Shown in pieces: positions 51,721 to 61,194 of a DNA stretch of 64,000 nt. Source of the DNA: Dechloromonas sp. Dech2017 (lineage in GTDB: Bacteria; Pseudomonadota; Gammaproteobacteria; Burkholderiales; Rhodocyclaceae). Every line of letters begins with the position of its first letter. Position 1 is the first letter of the stretch. The notes beneath the pieces are model-generated. The model had not been told where the DNA came from. It did no database searches and worked only from the letters and a program-made list of their open reading frames with translations. The position numbers and the translations under genes are program-made. The stretch lies in contig SSXW01000001.1 in assembly GCA_009469585.1 (NCBI GenBank), positions 297,936 to 361,935 on the forward strand, read 5' to 3'.

Positions 51721-51957
51721 TTATTTCTTGTTGGCGAGGATGTAATCGACAGCCTGCTGGACCGTGGTGATCTTTTCAGCCTGGTCATCGGGGATTTCGC
51801 ACTCGAACTCTTCTTCCAGTGCCATGACCAGCTCAACGGTGTCCAGGGAATCCGCGCCCAGATCGTCCACGAAAGAGGACTCGTTCTTGATGTCCGCTTC
51901 ATTCACGCCCAGTTGCTCGGCGACGATCTTTTTGACGCGCTCTACGATGTTATCCAT
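51721..51957 (-). CDS. acpP: Acyl carrier protein
   Basis: 78 residues with the phosphopantetheine serine in [21 protein letters not shown]. It shuttles acyl chains. A hairpin (GCCGGTC/GACCGGC) follows before fabF and may adjust the high acpP to fabF ratio. Confidence 0.98.
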   Translation of the reverse strand: MDNIVERVKKIVAEQLGVNEADIKNESSFVDDLGADSLDTVELVMALEEEFECEIPDDQAEKITTVQQAVDYILANKK

Positions 51958-52030
51958 TAGAAAAACTCCTTCCCCAAGGGGGTACGAAAAAAAACGTTAC
52001 AAGTCTACCAAAAGCCGAAGCTTCGGGAAA

Positions 52031-52771
52031 TCAATCCATGAACATGCCGCCATTCACATGCACTGTCGTGCCCGTGACATAGGCGGCCGCCGGGGATACC
52101 AGGAAGTTAACCACGCCGGCGATATCCTCCGGCAGTCCGGCGCGGCCGAGAGGAATCGACGCCAGCATGGCCTGCTTCTGTTCTTCGGTCAACGCGTGCG
52201 TCATGTCGGTGGCAATGAAGCCAGGCGCGACGCAATTGACGGTAATGTTGCGGCTGCCGAGTTCCCGGGCCAGCGCCCGGCTCATCCCGGCGACCCCGGC
52301 CTTGGCCGCGCAATAGTTGGCCTGCCCGGCATTACCCGAATAACCCACCACCGAAGTAATGTTGACGATGCGGCCAAAACGGGCCTTCATCATGCCGCGC
52401 ATGACGCCTCGGGAGAGGCGGAAAACCGCCTTCAGATTGGTGTCGATCACGGCATCCCATTCAGCATCGGCCATGCGCATACTGAGATTGTCCCGGGTGA
52501 TGCCGGCGTTGTTAACCAGCAAGGTAATGGCGCCGAATTCCTTGGCCAGATCAGCCAGTACGGCATCCGTCTTGGCCGCATCGGTAACGTCGAGCACAAC
52601 GCCTTTGCCGTTGATCCGTGCTTCTGAGAGATAGCCGGAAATCGTGTTTGCCCCGTCTTCGCTGGTTGCGGTGCCGATTACGGTCGCGCCCTGCCTCCCC
52701 AGTTCAAGTGCTATGGCCCGACCGATACCGCGGGTAGCGCCGGTGACTAGGGCAATTTTGTCGTTCAGCAT
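52031..52771 (-). CDS. fabG: 3-oxoacyl-ACP reductase
   Basis: 246 residues. The cofactor motif TGATRGIG, NNAGIT, the catalytic serine ITSV and YCAAK motif place it in the SDR family as FabG. It reduces 3-oxoacyl-ACP with NADPH. Confidence 0.97.
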   Translation of the reverse strand: MLNDKIALVTGATRGIGRAIALELGRQGATVIGTATSEDGANTISGYLSEARINGKGVVLDVTDAAKTDAVLADLAKEFGAITLLVNNAGITRDNLSMRMADAEWDAVIDTNLKAVFRLSRGVMRGMMKARFGRIVNITSVVGYSGNAGQANYCAAKAGVAGMSRALARELGSRNITVNCVAPGFIATDMTHALTEEQKQAMLASIPLGRAGLPEDIAGVVNFLVSPAAAYVTGTTVHVNGGMFMD

Positions 52772-52773
52772 GC

Positions 52774-53700
52774 TTACTCCAGACCCAGGTTGGCTTCGAT
52801 TGCCGCCGCATCGGCCAGTGCAACGCCACTGACACCATCGGCGCAACGCTTGGCCAGGCCGGCCAGAACCTTGCCCGGACCGCATTCGGCAACGGTCGTA
52901 ATCCCGATGGCGGCCATCATCTGAATGGTCTCGACCCAGCGCACCGGGTTGTACGCCTGGCGCACCAGCGCATCCTTGATTGCGGCCGGATCGTTTTCTA
53001 TTGTCACGTCGACATTGTTGATCACCGGAATTGCGGGTGACTTGAAGTCGAGTTGAGCAAGCCGCTTTGCCAGTTTCTCGGCAGCGGGCTTGATCAGCGA
53101 CGAATGGAACGGCGCCGAAACCGGCAAAGCTTTGGCCATCTTCGCGCCGCGTGCCTTGCAGGCTTCCATGGCGCGTTCGACGGCGCCTTTGTGGCCGGCA
53201 ATTACCGTTTGGCCGTTGGCATTGAAATTGACCGGCTCGACGACCTCGCCCTGCGCCGCTTCGCTGCATGCCGCAACAATGGCAGCGTCGCCCAAGCCGA
53301 GAATTGCCGCCATCGCCCCGGTGCCCAGCGGCACAGCTTCCTGCATGGCAGCCGCACGCAAGCGAACCAGCGGCACGGCATCCTTGAAGTCGATGACACC
53401 GGCGGCAACCAGCGCGGAATATTCACCCAGGCTGTGTCCGGCAACGACGGCCGGCATCCTGCCGCCCCGGTCCAGCCACAGGCGCCATGCGGCGATGCCA
53501 GCGGTCAGCATTACTGGCTGGGTATTCACCGTTTGCGTCAGCGCTTCTGCCGGACCGTCGGCAACCATCGTCCACAGGTCATCACCGAGCGACGCAGAAG
53601 CTTCGTCGAAAGTTGCGCGAACGACGGCCGAGTCGCCGTAGGCGCCCATCATGCCAACGCTCTGCGAGCCCTGGCCGGGAAATACGAATGCAAAAGACAT
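52774..53700 (-). CDS. fabD: Malonyl CoA-ACP transacylase
   Basis: 308 residues. GQGSQSVGM at the N-terminus, the nucleophile motif GHSLGEYSAL and the catalytic histidine in PVSAPFHSSLI. It loads malonyl onto ACP. Start at 53700 is the family N-terminus; 53745 is an extension without support. Confidence 0.97.
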   Translation of the reverse strand: MSFAFVFPGQGSQSVGMMGAYGDSAVVRATFDEASASLGDDLWTMVADGPAEALTQTVNTQPVMLTAGIAAWRLWLDRGGRMPAVVAGHSLGEYSALVAAGVIDFKDAVPLVRLRAAAMQEAVPLGTGAMAAILGLGDAAIVAACSEAAQGEVVEPVNFNANGQTVIAGHKGAVERAMEACKARGAKMAKALPVSAPFHSSLIKPAAEKLAKRLAQLDFKSPAIPVINNVDVTIENDPAAIKDALVRQAYNPVRWVETIQMMAAIGITTVAECGPGKVLAGLAKRCADGVSGVALADAAAIEANLGLE

Positions 53701-53717
53701 GTTCGAAGTCTCCTGTT

Positions 53718-54677
53718 TCAGAATTCGAGCAGGGCTGCGCCCCACGTAAAACCACCACCAACGCCCTCGACAAGCACTTTCTGACCGCGCTGGATACGTC
53801 CATCGCGGACAGCTTCGTCGAGCGCTAGAGGAACCGAGGCCGCCGAGGTGTTGCCGTGGCGGTCGACGGTAACAATCACCTTTTCCCGGTCAATGCCGAG
53901 TTTCTTGCCCGTCGCTTCAATAATGCGGATGTTGGCCTGGTGAGGAATCAGCCAGTCCACGTCAGCCGGCTTGCAACCGGCCTCCTGGCAGACTTCCTCG
54001 GCGATCTCGGCCAGTACGCGCACGGCAAACTTGAAAACTGCCTGACCATCCATGCGGAGAAATGGATCACCGGTAACCTGGCCGCCACAAACCTGCCCGG
54101 GAACGTTCAGTATGCCGTTCTGGCTGCCATCGGCATGCATGGCCGTAGCGAGAATGCCCGGCTTATCGGACGCTTCGAGCACGACGGCGCCGGCCCCATC
54201 GCCGAACAGGACACAGGTTCCCCGATCGTTCCAGTCGAGGATGCGCGAGAAGACCTCGGCCCCGATCACCAAGGCCTTGCGATGACTGCCGGACCGGATG
54301 AATTTGTCGGCAATCCCCAGGGCATAGGCAAAGCCGCTGCAGACGGCCTGAACATCGAAAGCGGCAGCACCCTTGTTCCCCAGTTTGCCCTGGATAAGAC
54401 AGGCAGTACTCGGGAAGATGAAATCGGGTGTTGAGGTGGCGACGATGATCAGATCGATCTCCGCAGCCGGGACCCCGGCCATTTCGAGCGCGCGTTGCGC
54501 GGCGATCAACCCAAGCTGACTCGACGTCGTGCCGGGTTCGGCCAGATAGCGGCTGCGAATGCCGGTACGGCTGACGATCCATTCGTCGTTGGTATCGATG
54601 CCGCGCCCTGCCAAGTCAGCATTGCTGATAGGGGAACCCGGTAGATAGCTGCCGGTACCGATCAGGCGTGCGTACAT
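53718..54677 (-). CDS. fabH: Beta-ketoacyl-ACP synthase III
   Basis: 319 residues. The catalytic cysteine lies in [14 protein letters not shown], with His in [12 protein letters not shown] and Asn in [13 protein letters not shown]. It starts fatty acid synthesis from acetyl-CoA. It directly abuts plsX. Confidence 0.97.
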   Translation of the reverse strand: MYARLIGTGSYLPGSPISNADLAGRGIDTNDEWIVSRTGIRSRYLAEPGTTSSQLGLIAAQRALEMAGVPAAEIDLIIVATSTPDFIFPSTACLIQGKLGNKGAAAFDVQAVCSGFAYALGIADKFIRSGSHRKALVIGAEVFSRILDWNDRGTCVLFGDGAGAVVLEASDKPGILATAMHADGSQNGILNVPGQVCGGQVTGDPFLRMDGQAVFKFAVRVLAEIAEEVCQEAGCKPADVDWLIPHQANIRIIEATGKKLGIDREKVIVTVDRHGNTSAASVPLALDEAVRDGRIQRGQKVLVEGVGGGFTWGAALLEF

Positions 54678-55706
54678 TCAGATTTTCTCCAAGGCAACTG
54701 CAGGCGCAGGTAGCAATTCGGATACCCGATCGGTAATTCGCTCGATTACCCGGTTTTCTGCTGCGTCATAGGCCCGGGAAATGGCATTCCCAAAGGCGAG
54801 GACGTCAGCTGAACCGTGGCTTTTCACCGATATACCCTTGAGACCCAGCAAGATGGCCCCGTTATACCGACGGTGATCGAAACGCCGCTTGAAATTGTTG
54901 AGCACGGAAATGGCGATCAGCGCAGCCAGTTTGGTCAGCCAGTTGCGCTTGAACTCGCCGCGTAACGACGACGCCAGCATTTGGGCAAGACCTTCGGACG
55001 TTTTCAGGGCGACATTACCGACAAATCCGTCGCATACCACCACGTCGGCATCACCCTTGTAGATCCCGTCACCTTCGACGTTGCCGATGAAATTGAGACC
55101 GGAAGTTCGCAGCAACTCGGCAGCCGCCTTGACCACTTCGTTGCCCTTGATTTCCTCTTCGCCGATATTCAGCAGACCGACGGTCGGTTGCGCCTTGTGT
55201 TCCATGGCAGCAACCAGTACGGCACCCATGATGCCGAATTGCAGCAAATGGATTGGGTCGCAATCGACATTGGCGCCGAGGTCCAGCATGTGCGTATGCC
55301 CATTGACCGTGGGCAACGGGGCACAAATGGCCGGGCGGTCGATGCCTGGCAGCATTTTCAGCACGAAGCGCGAGATCGCCATCAAGGCGCCTGTGTTACC
55401 AGCCGACACGCAGGCATCGGCATCACCGGATTTGACCTGGTTGATGGCGACCCGCATTGACGAATCCTTCTTGTTGCGCAGGGCGAGCGCCGGCGACTCG
55501 TCCATGCCGACGATTTCGCTGGCGTGGACGAGACGGATCCGCTGGTCGTCGACATGGTTGCCGAGCAGCGTACGCAAAACATCCTCCTGGCCGACCAGGA
55601 GGATGTTCGCAGACGGATGCTCCGCAAGAAACTGGATGGCCGCCGGCACCGTCACTGACGGACCGTGGTCACCCCCCATGCAATCTATGGCAATGCGGGT
55701 TGTCAT
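54678..55706 (-). CDS. plsX: Phosphate acyltransferase PlsX
   Basis: 342 residues. [23 protein letters not shown] is the family N-terminus, and [25 protein letters not shown] is characteristic. It converts acyl-ACP to acyl-phosphate for phospholipid synthesis. Order rpmF-plsX-fabH is typical. Confidence 0.97.
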   Translation of the reverse strand: MTTRIAIDCMGGDHGPSVTVPAAIQFLAEHPSANILLVGQEDVLRTLLGNHVDDQRIRLVHASEIVGMDESPALALRNKKDSSMRVAINQVKSGDADACVSAGNTGALMAISRFVLKMLPGIDRPAICAPLPTVNGHTHMLDLGANVDCDPIHLLQFGIMGAVLVAAMEHKAQPTVGLLNIGEEEIKGNEVVKAAAELLRTSGLNFIGNVEGDGIYKGDADVVVCDGFVGNVALKTSEGLAQMLASSLRGEFKRNWLTKLAALIAISVLNNFKRRFDHRRYNGAILLGLKGISVKSHGSADVLAFGNAISRAYDAAENRVIERITDRVSELLPAPAVALEKI

Positions 55707-55760
55707 GGCAAAAGAAAAGGCAGGCAGCCCACTGGGCTTGGCCTGCCCTTCATGGGACGA

Positions 55761-55940
55761 TTACTCGCCCTTGCCTTTGAGTACTTTCTTGCCGCGATAG
55801 AAGCCGGTCGGGGAGATGTGGTGACGAAGGTGAGCCTCGCCGGTGGTCGGTTCAACAGCCAGGGGCGGGTTGGTCAGAAAATCGTGCGCACGATGCATGC
55901 CACGCTTGGACGGGGACTTCTTGTTTTGTTGAACGGCCAT
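55761..55940 (-). CDS. rpmF: 50S ribosomal protein L32
   Basis: 59 residues: [22 protein letters not shown] ... [20 protein letters not shown]. It is a small basic protein of the large ribosomal subunit; this version lacks the zinc cysteines. It lies between the YceD gene and plsX. Confidence 0.95.
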   Translation of the reverse strand: MAVQQNKKSPSKRGMHRAHDFLTNPPLAVEPTTGEAHLRHHISPTGFYRGKKVLKGKGE

Positions 55941-55958
55941 GTTGTTACTCCAAAAAAA

Positions 55959-56468
55959 TCAATTCGGCTTGCCTTTTAGCTCGGAGAGCACCGCGAACGG
56001 ATTGATCCGTTCGCCAGCCTCGGCCGAGCCTGGCAAGCCACATTTTTCGTGCCGCGGTGCCACCGGCAGGGCCAGGAGGATTTCGTCCTCCACCAACTCG
56101 GCCACATCCAGTTCGCGAACCACCGGCAGAAAATCCCGGGTATCGTCTTCCAGCTCGTCTTGCGACAAGTCGGCACCTTCCGGAACGAGTTCCAGCAGGT
56201 TGTCGACATCAAGATCGAAGGGTACGGATTCCAGGCAGCGCTTGCAGACCAGCGGCAGGACACCGCCCACCGTCAGGTGAAGCAGGCATTCACCGCGCTC
56301 ACCGTTGAAACCCTCAAGGCGGTACTGCACCTCTCCGTCAAGCTCGGTCAGCAGGTCATGCAAGCGCTTCAGGTCGCAAATGGCGAATGTTCCCTCGAGA
56401 ACACGGCCATCCCTAGCGAATGCGAAAGCGTCTGAAATCCTTTTCAATCTTGTGCTGTTGCGACTCAA
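55959..56468 (-). CDS. YceD family protein (DUF177), 23S rRNA accumulation factor
   Basis: 169 residues from a TTG at 56468, which gives the [16 protein letters not shown]-terminal region of the family. [16 protein letters not shown] contains the conserved C-x-x-C and a later [20 protein letters not shown] ends the domain. In E. coli and plants the family supports 23S rRNA accumulation. Another in-frame ATG at 56522 would leave only 36 bases to maf. Confidence 0.8.
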   Translation of the reverse strand: MSRNSTRLKRISDAFAFARDGRVLEGTFAICDLKRLHDLLTELDGEVQYRLEGFNGERGECLLHLTVGGVLPLVCKRCLESVPFDLDVDNLLELVPEGADLSQDELEDDTRDFLPVVRELDVAELVEDEILLALPVAPRHEKCGLPGSAEAGERINPFAVLSELKGKPN

Positions 56469-56558
56469 ACATTGAATGATATTATTTTTGCCTTTCCAAG
56501 TCAAAACAAAGTTCTGCTTCAAGTAAGCAGCGCAACACCTTGTTGTAACGGGTCTTTC

Positions 56559-57140
56559 ATGCCAAAGAAACTGATTCTTGCCTCGACATCCCCCTACCGC
56601 AGGGAGTTACTGGGCCGCCTCGGCCTGCCGTTTGATGTCGCCAACCCCCAGACCGACGAGACCCCCCTTCCCGGCGAGTCGCCCGAAGCCATGGCACTGC
56701 GCCTGTCGGAAGCCAAGGCCAGAGCGGTTGCCGCAAGCTTCCCGGACGCCCTGATCATTGGCAGCGACCAGGTTGCTACGGTCGACGGCAAAATCTTCGG
56801 AAAACCGGGAACGCACGAACGCGCCGTCGAGCAGCTGCGCACGCTTTCCGGCAAAACGGTGAACTTCTTTACCGGTCTGTGTCTGTTCAACAGCCGCACC
56901 GGCCAGGCCGATGTGCGCGGCGTGCCGACGCTGGTGACTTTCCGTCAGTTGAGCGATACCGAAATCGAGAATTACCTGCGCCGCGAACCGGCCTACAATT
57001 GCGCCGGCTCAGCCAAATCCGAGGGACTGGGCATTGCGATTCTGAGCAGCATGCGGGGCGATGATCCGAACGCCCTGGTCGGCCTGCCGCTGATCGCCCT
57101 GTGCGACATGCTGCGCAAGGAAGGCATGGCGATTCTCTGA
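56559..57140 (+). CDS. Maf/YceF-type nucleotide pyrophosphatase
   Basis: 193 residues. [18 protein letters not shown] is the Maf start, and SDQVATVDG holds the catalytic aspartate. The YceF-like form hydrolyses m7GTP or related nucleotides. The stop overlaps the next start (TGATG). It is divergent from yceD. Confidence 0.9.
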   Translation: MPKKLILASTSPYRRELLGRLGLPFDVANPQTDETPLPGESPEAMALRLSEAKARAVAASFPDALIIGSDQVATVDGKIFGKPGTHERAVEQLRTLSGKTVNFFTGLCLFNSRTGQADVRGVPTLVTFRQLSDTEIENYLRREPAYNCAGSAKSEGLGIAILSSMRGDDPNALVGLPLIALCDMLRKEGMAIL

Positions 57141-57847
57141 TGCCGGGCACCCTGTACCTGATCCCGGTTCCGCTCGGACCGACCGCGCCTGAGTACTCGC
57201 TGCCGCCGAATGTGCTGGCTGCAGTACGCCCGCTCACCCACTTCGTGGTCGAGCAAGCGAAGACGGCACGTGTTTTCCTCAAAGCCACCGGAACCGACCG
57301 CCCGCTTCAGGAATTGCAGCTGGCGGAACTGAACGAACACACCAGGCCGGAAGCCCTGGCAGCGCTTCTCACACCGCTCAATGCCGGCCATGACGTCGGC
57401 CTGCTTTCGGAAGCCGGCTGCCCAGCCGTCGCCGACCCCGGGGCGGACCTGGTGGCGCTGGCCCAGCAGAAGGGAATCAAGGTCGTGCCGCTGATCGGCC
57501 CCTCCTCGCTGTTGCTGGCCTTGATGGCCTCGGGATTGAACGGTCAGCGTTTCGCTTTTCTCGGTTACCTTCCGGCCAAGGAGGAGGATCGCCTGAAGGC
57601 GCTGCGCGGCCTGGAAAGCGAATCGCGAAAGTTCAGGCAGACCCAGCTTTTCATCGAAACGCCTTACCGCAACCGGGCGATGTTCGACGCCATCCTCAAA
57701 GCCTGCCAGCCGGGCACCCGCCTGACCGTGGCCACCGACCTGACGCTGCCCGGCGAGTCGGTACTGACCCGAACCATCGAGCAATGGAAAAAACAAACGC
57801 CGCCCGAAATCGAGCGGCGTCCGACCGTATTCCTGCTCCTCGCCTAG
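57140..57847 (+). CDS. RsmI-like SAM-dependent methyltransferase
   Basis: 235 residues of the tetrapyrrole-methylase fold: TLYLIPVPLGP at the start and LLSEAGCPAVADPGADLVALAQQKGIKVVPLIGPSSLLLALMASGLNGQRFAFLGYLP. It resembles RsmI, which methylates C1402 of 16S rRNA, but may be the short paralog seen beside maf; the substrate is uncertain. Confidence 0.75.
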   Translation: MPGTLYLIPVPLGPTAPEYSLPPNVLAAVRPLTHFVVEQAKTARVFLKATGTDRPLQELQLAELNEHTRPEALAALLTPLNAGHDVGLLSEAGCPAVADPGADLVALAQQKGIKVVPLIGPSSLLLALMASGLNGQRFAFLGYLPAKEEDRLKALRGLESESRKFRQTQLFIETPYRNRAMFDAILKACQPGTRLTVATDLTLPGESVLTRTIEQWKKQTPPEIERRPTVFLLLA

Positions 57848-57850
57848 GCT

Positions 57851-58825
57851 TCAATAAAGCCGGGAGCCGAGGGCGCTTTCCGACAATCCCTTCCAGAAAC
57901 CGGCCACCGTGCTTGCGCCCAGGCGTTTGGCAAAGCGTTCGGCGATGTTTTCCTTGACCGAATAGTCGAGCACCTTTTCGGCCTTGATGACGTCGCGGGC
58001 CACCGAGTCGACGCTGCCATAGGCATCGGCCAGACCAAGCTGGATGCTTTGGGCGCCGGTCCACATCAGGCCGGAAAACATGTCCGGGGTTTCCTTCAGA
58101 CGCTTGCCGCGCCCGGTCTTGACGACGTCGATGAACTGGCGATGAATGTCGTTGAGCAACAGTTGCGCATGCTCCTTCTGCTGGGCGGCCTGCGGCGAGA
58201 AGGGATCGAGAAATCCCTTGTTCTCGCCGGCCGTCAACAGGCGGCGTTCGACACCGAGTTTGTCCATGGTTCCGGTGAAGCCGAAGCCGTCCATCAGCAC
58301 GCCGATCGAGCCGACGATGCTGGCCTTATTGACGTAGATGTTGTCGGCGGCCGCCGCAACGTAGTAGCCGCCCGAGGCGCACATGTCCTCGACCACAGCG
58401 TAGAGCGGCTTGTCGGGAAACTTGCCGCGCAGGCGAACGATTTCATCGTTGATGATCCCGGCCTGGACCGGGCTGCCGCCCGGGCTGTTGATACGCAGGA
58501 TAATGCCGGCGACGTGTTTTTCCTCGAAGGCGGAATTCAGTGCCGCGACCAGATCCTCGGCATTGGCTTCGCCCCTGGCCTGAATGACGCCGTTCAGGTT
58601 GATCATCGCGGTGTGACGTTGCTGCTGTTCCGTTCCGCTTCCCCAGTCGACCACGGCGACCAGAACGACCAGCAGGTAGATGAAGCCAAGCGCTTTGAAG
58701 GCGATGCCCCAGCGGCGCCGGGCGCGCTGCTCGTCGAGCGCGGCAAAAACCAGTTTTTCCAGGGTCTTCCGCTCCCAGGCGGCGTCATTGTCGGGATGTT
58801 GGGGGCTATCCATTGTCCGTTTCAT
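57851..58825 (-). CDS. sppA: Signal peptide peptidase SppA, S49 family
   Basis: 324 residues. One N-terminal membrane helix (ALGFIYLLVVLVAVVDW). The S49 catalytic serine lies in VEDMCASGGYYVAAAAD, and the dyad lysine region is further on (ASIVGSIGVLMDGFGF). It degrades residual signal peptides in the inner membrane. Its start overlaps the Rieske gene stop; a start at 58813 is also possible. Confidence 0.9.
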   Translation of the reverse strand: MKRTMDSPQHPDNDAAWERKTLEKLVFAALDEQRARRRWGIAFKALGFIYLLVVLVAVVDWGSGTEQQQRHTAMINLNGVIQARGEANAEDLVAALNSAFEEKHVAGIILRINSPGGSPVQAGIINDEIVRLRGKFPDKPLYAVVEDMCASGGYYVAAAADNIYVNKASIVGSIGVLMDGFGFTGTMDKLGVERRLLTAGENKGFLDPFSPQAAQQKEHAQLLLNDIHRQFIDVVKTGRGKRLKETPDMFSGLMWTGAQSIQLGLADAYGSVDSVARDVIKAEKVLDYSVKENIAERFAKRLGASTVAGFWKGLSESALGSRLY

Positions 58826-59165
58826 ACTCTAAGAATATCTGGCCGTCGGTTTCCTTGACGGGAAGGGGTTTCAGGCCAATTCCCTGACAACGCCCACCGA
58901 GGCACCGGCCGGTTTCGGGAGCATAAAGTGCGCCATGAACCGAGCAGATCAAGTATAGCTTGGAATCATCGAAGAATTCGCCGCGCTGCCAGTCCAGTTG
59001 GGCGGGAACATGGCCGCATTCGTTGAGATAGGCATGCACCTTGCCTCGAAAGCGGATCACGAACGCCGGCGTCTCGCGTCCGTAGCGGTCTACCGAAAAT
59101 CGGTACCCCGGTCCGGACTCGACGACATCCTCGCTACTGCAGATCACGCGAACCTGGACAGCCAT
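58806..59165 (-). CDS. Rieske [2Fe-2S] protein
   Basis: 119 residues. C-x-H (ECGHVPAQLDW) and C-x2-H (CSVHGALYAPETGRC) form the Rieske cluster site. No membrane anchor or oxygenase domain, so it is probably a soluble electron-transfer protein. It overlaps both neighbours, placing it in the HAD-Rieske-sppA unit. Confidence 0.9.
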   Translation of the reverse strand: MAVQVRVICSSEDVVESGPGYRFSVDRYGRETPAFVIRFRGKVHAYLNECGHVPAQLDWQRGEFFDDSKLYLICSVHGALYAPETGRCLGGRCQGIGLKPLPVKETDGQIFLEYETDNG

Positions 59166-59794
59166 TGGTCTAGTTCCAGTACGCTATTCAGGCAGGCCGC
59201 CGGCTCGTGCTCGCGCAGATGGTCATGCGGATGGGCGCCGTAGGTGACGGCCAGGGCGTCGACCCCGGCGTTTCTCGCCATCAACAGATCGTGCGAGGTG
59301 TCGCCGATCATCACGGTCGACGCCGCCGCCATGCCGAATTCGGCCATCAGTTCGTCGAGCATTTGCGGATGCGGTTTCGAATGGCACTCGTCGGCGCAAC
59401 GCGAGGCCTGGAACAAGGGGCGCAGGCCGGAATGATCGAGAGCCCGGTCCAATCCGGCCCGGCTTTTCCCGGTGGCGATGGCCAGAATGTGACCGTCCGC
59501 CTGCAGCCGGGCGAGCAACTCCGGGACGCCGGCAAACAGCGTGAGGCGGTGATCGCCGGACAGGTAGTGGTGGCGGTAGCGATCGACCATGGCCTGGTAG
59601 CGATCCGCCGTCAGGTCCGGCACGGCGTGACGCATCGCATCGGCCAGGCCGAGCCCGATAACATGGCGGGCCCGGCTGTCTTCCGGCACCGGCAGGTCGA
59701 GGTCGCGGCAAGCGGCCTGGATGGCGAGGACGATCGCCCCGGCCGAGTCGAGTAGCGTGCCGTCCCAGTCGAAGACAACGAGTTCGTATTTCAT
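59144..59794 (-). CDS. HAD-family phosphatase (phosphoglycolate phosphatase-like)
   Basis: 216 residues. FDWDGTLLDS (motif 1), IATGKS (motif 2), KPHPQMLDE (motif 3) and GDTSHDLLMARNAGV (motif 4) are complete. It dephosphorylates a small phosphorylated metabolite; the substrate is unknown. It overlaps rluC by four bases (ATGA). Confidence 0.9.
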   Translation of the reverse strand: MKYELVVFDWDGTLLDSAGAIVLAIQAACRDLDLPVPEDSRARHVIGLGLADAMRHAVPDLTADRYQAMVDRYRHHYLSGDHRLTLFAGVPELLARLQADGHILAIATGKSRAGLDRALDHSGLRPLFQASRCADECHSKPHPQMLDELMAEFGMAAASTVMIGDTSHDLLMARNAGVDALAVTYGAHPHDHLREHEPAACLNSVLELDQWLSRFA

Positions 59795-60795
59795 GCGTCG
59801 GAAAGTGCCTGTCGGTAGTTTTCGGATGTGAATTCCCGGCTGTTTTTGCCGTCGACCGCAGCGATGTAATCGGCGATGCCGGCCGGCAGCGGCGCGACGC
59901 ATTCCAGCGGCTCGGCGGTCAGCGGATGGCGAAAGGCCATGCGCCAGGCGTGCAGCGCCATGCGTTTCAGGCCGTCCTGCTTGAGCGACTTGTTGAGGGC
60001 GAAATCGCCATACTTTTCGTCGCCGAGGATCGGAAAGCCCAAATGCGCCAGATGCACACGTATCTGGTGCGTCCGCCCGGTTTTAAGCTGTGCCTCGAGG
60101 AGGCTCATTTCTGGCCAGCGGGCGAGCAGGCGGAACACGGTGTGCGACGGTTTCCCTTGCGGATCGACCGCAACCCGTCGCTCGCCACCTTCGGTCAGAT
60201 ACTTGAAAAGTGGTTGTTTGACGTGCTGTGTGGCGTTCATCCAGCGCCCCTTGACCAGCACCAGATAGCGCTTGTCGGCCCCTGCCCCATGCTCGCGGAA
60301 CATGTCGTGCAAGGTGGTCAGGGCCAGGCGCTTCTTGCCGACGAGCAGGACGCCCGACGTTTCCCGGTCGAGACGGTGCGCCAGTTCGAGGAATTTGGCC
60401 TGCGGCCGCTGCCGGCGCAGGGCCTCGATCACCCCGAAACTGACCCCGCTGCCGCCATGCACGGCGATGCCTTCCGGCTTGTCGATGACCAGCATGGCCT
60501 CGTCTTCATAGATGATCGGCAGATCGACCCGCGCCTTGGCGGCCTCGTCCACATCGCTTTGCCGACGCTCGGCAAGACGGATGGGCGGAATGCGCAGGCT
60601 GTCGCCAACGCACAGGCGATAGGTCGCATCGACCCGCTTGCTGTTGACCCGCACCTCCCCGCTACGCAGGATGCGGTAGATGTGGCTTTTGGGAACCCCC
60701 TTGCACAGGCCGATCAGGAAGTTGTCGAGACGCTGCCCGAGGGCATCTTCGTCGACTACGACATGCGCTACCGAATTGTTACCTAGCCCATTCAT
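59791..60795 (-). CDS. rluC: 23S rRNA pseudouridine synthase RluC
   Basis: 334 residues. An N-terminal S4 domain (DALGQRLDNFLIGLCKGVPKSHIYRILRSGEVRVN) and the catalytic HRLDRETSGVLLVGK aspartate motif match RluC (positions 955, 2504, 2580). It is transcribed away from rne. Confidence 0.95.
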   Translation of the reverse strand: MNGLGNNSVAHVVVDEDALGQRLDNFLIGLCKGVPKSHIYRILRSGEVRVNSKRVDATYRLCVGDSLRIPPIRLAERRQSDVDEAAKARVDLPIIYEDEAMLVIDKPEGIAVHGGSGVSFGVIEALRRQRPQAKFLELAHRLDRETSGVLLVGKKRLALTTLHDMFREHGAGADKRYLVLVKGRWMNATQHVKQPLFKYLTEGGERRVAVDPQGKPSHTVFRLLARWPEMSLLEAQLKTGRTHQIRVHLAHLGFPILGDEKYGDFALNKSLKQDGLKRMALHAWRMAFRHPLTAEPLECVAPLPAGIADYIAAVDGKNSREFTSENYRQALSDA

Positions 60796-60814
60796 TTTCT
60801 AATATACTGCCTGA

Positions 60815-60945
60815 GTTTCATGTCCCGGTTTGCAAGAGATGCCGAACCGTCAGACCGTTCGCCCTCGCGTTCATTGCGCGACCGCCAAGCGGCAGGCTCC
60901 GAAGTCTCACCTGCGCCAATTGCTCAGGCCAGACCGACATGAAAC
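60815..60945 (+). ncRNA. Candidate structured leader of rne
   Basis: GTTTCATGTC (60815-60824) pairs over 10 bases with GACATGAAAC (60936-60945). Within lie four hairpins: CGGTT/AACCG, CGCG/CGCG, CCGC/GCGG and GCAGG/CCTGC. The position before rne fits an RNase E autoregulatory leader, but no known family was identified. Confidence 0.4.
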
Positions 60946-61194
60946 GACTGGTTAAGTTCACTCACCAAAAGTAGTGATGTTAACGGATATGCCCACTGTA
61001 AGCACGCGCGGATTGCCCGTTGCAGGAATTTTCAGGCCACGCATTTCAAGAAAAAACACGTGACCGTTTGTTGATCAGCACATTCACCATCGCCTTTGCC
61101 AACCATTCCCATGAAGCAACCCGATAACTGAAATTGTCGCTGCCTGCCCGGGCGTTTCCGTGCCGCACCTACCGTGCGCTGGAGCCCGAATACA

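Noticed and set aside
60815..60945. Glycine riboswitch before rne
   Set aside because: CTCAGGC and CCGAA pieces look similar, but the paired GAGAG/CUCUC core is missing and the gene context is wrong.
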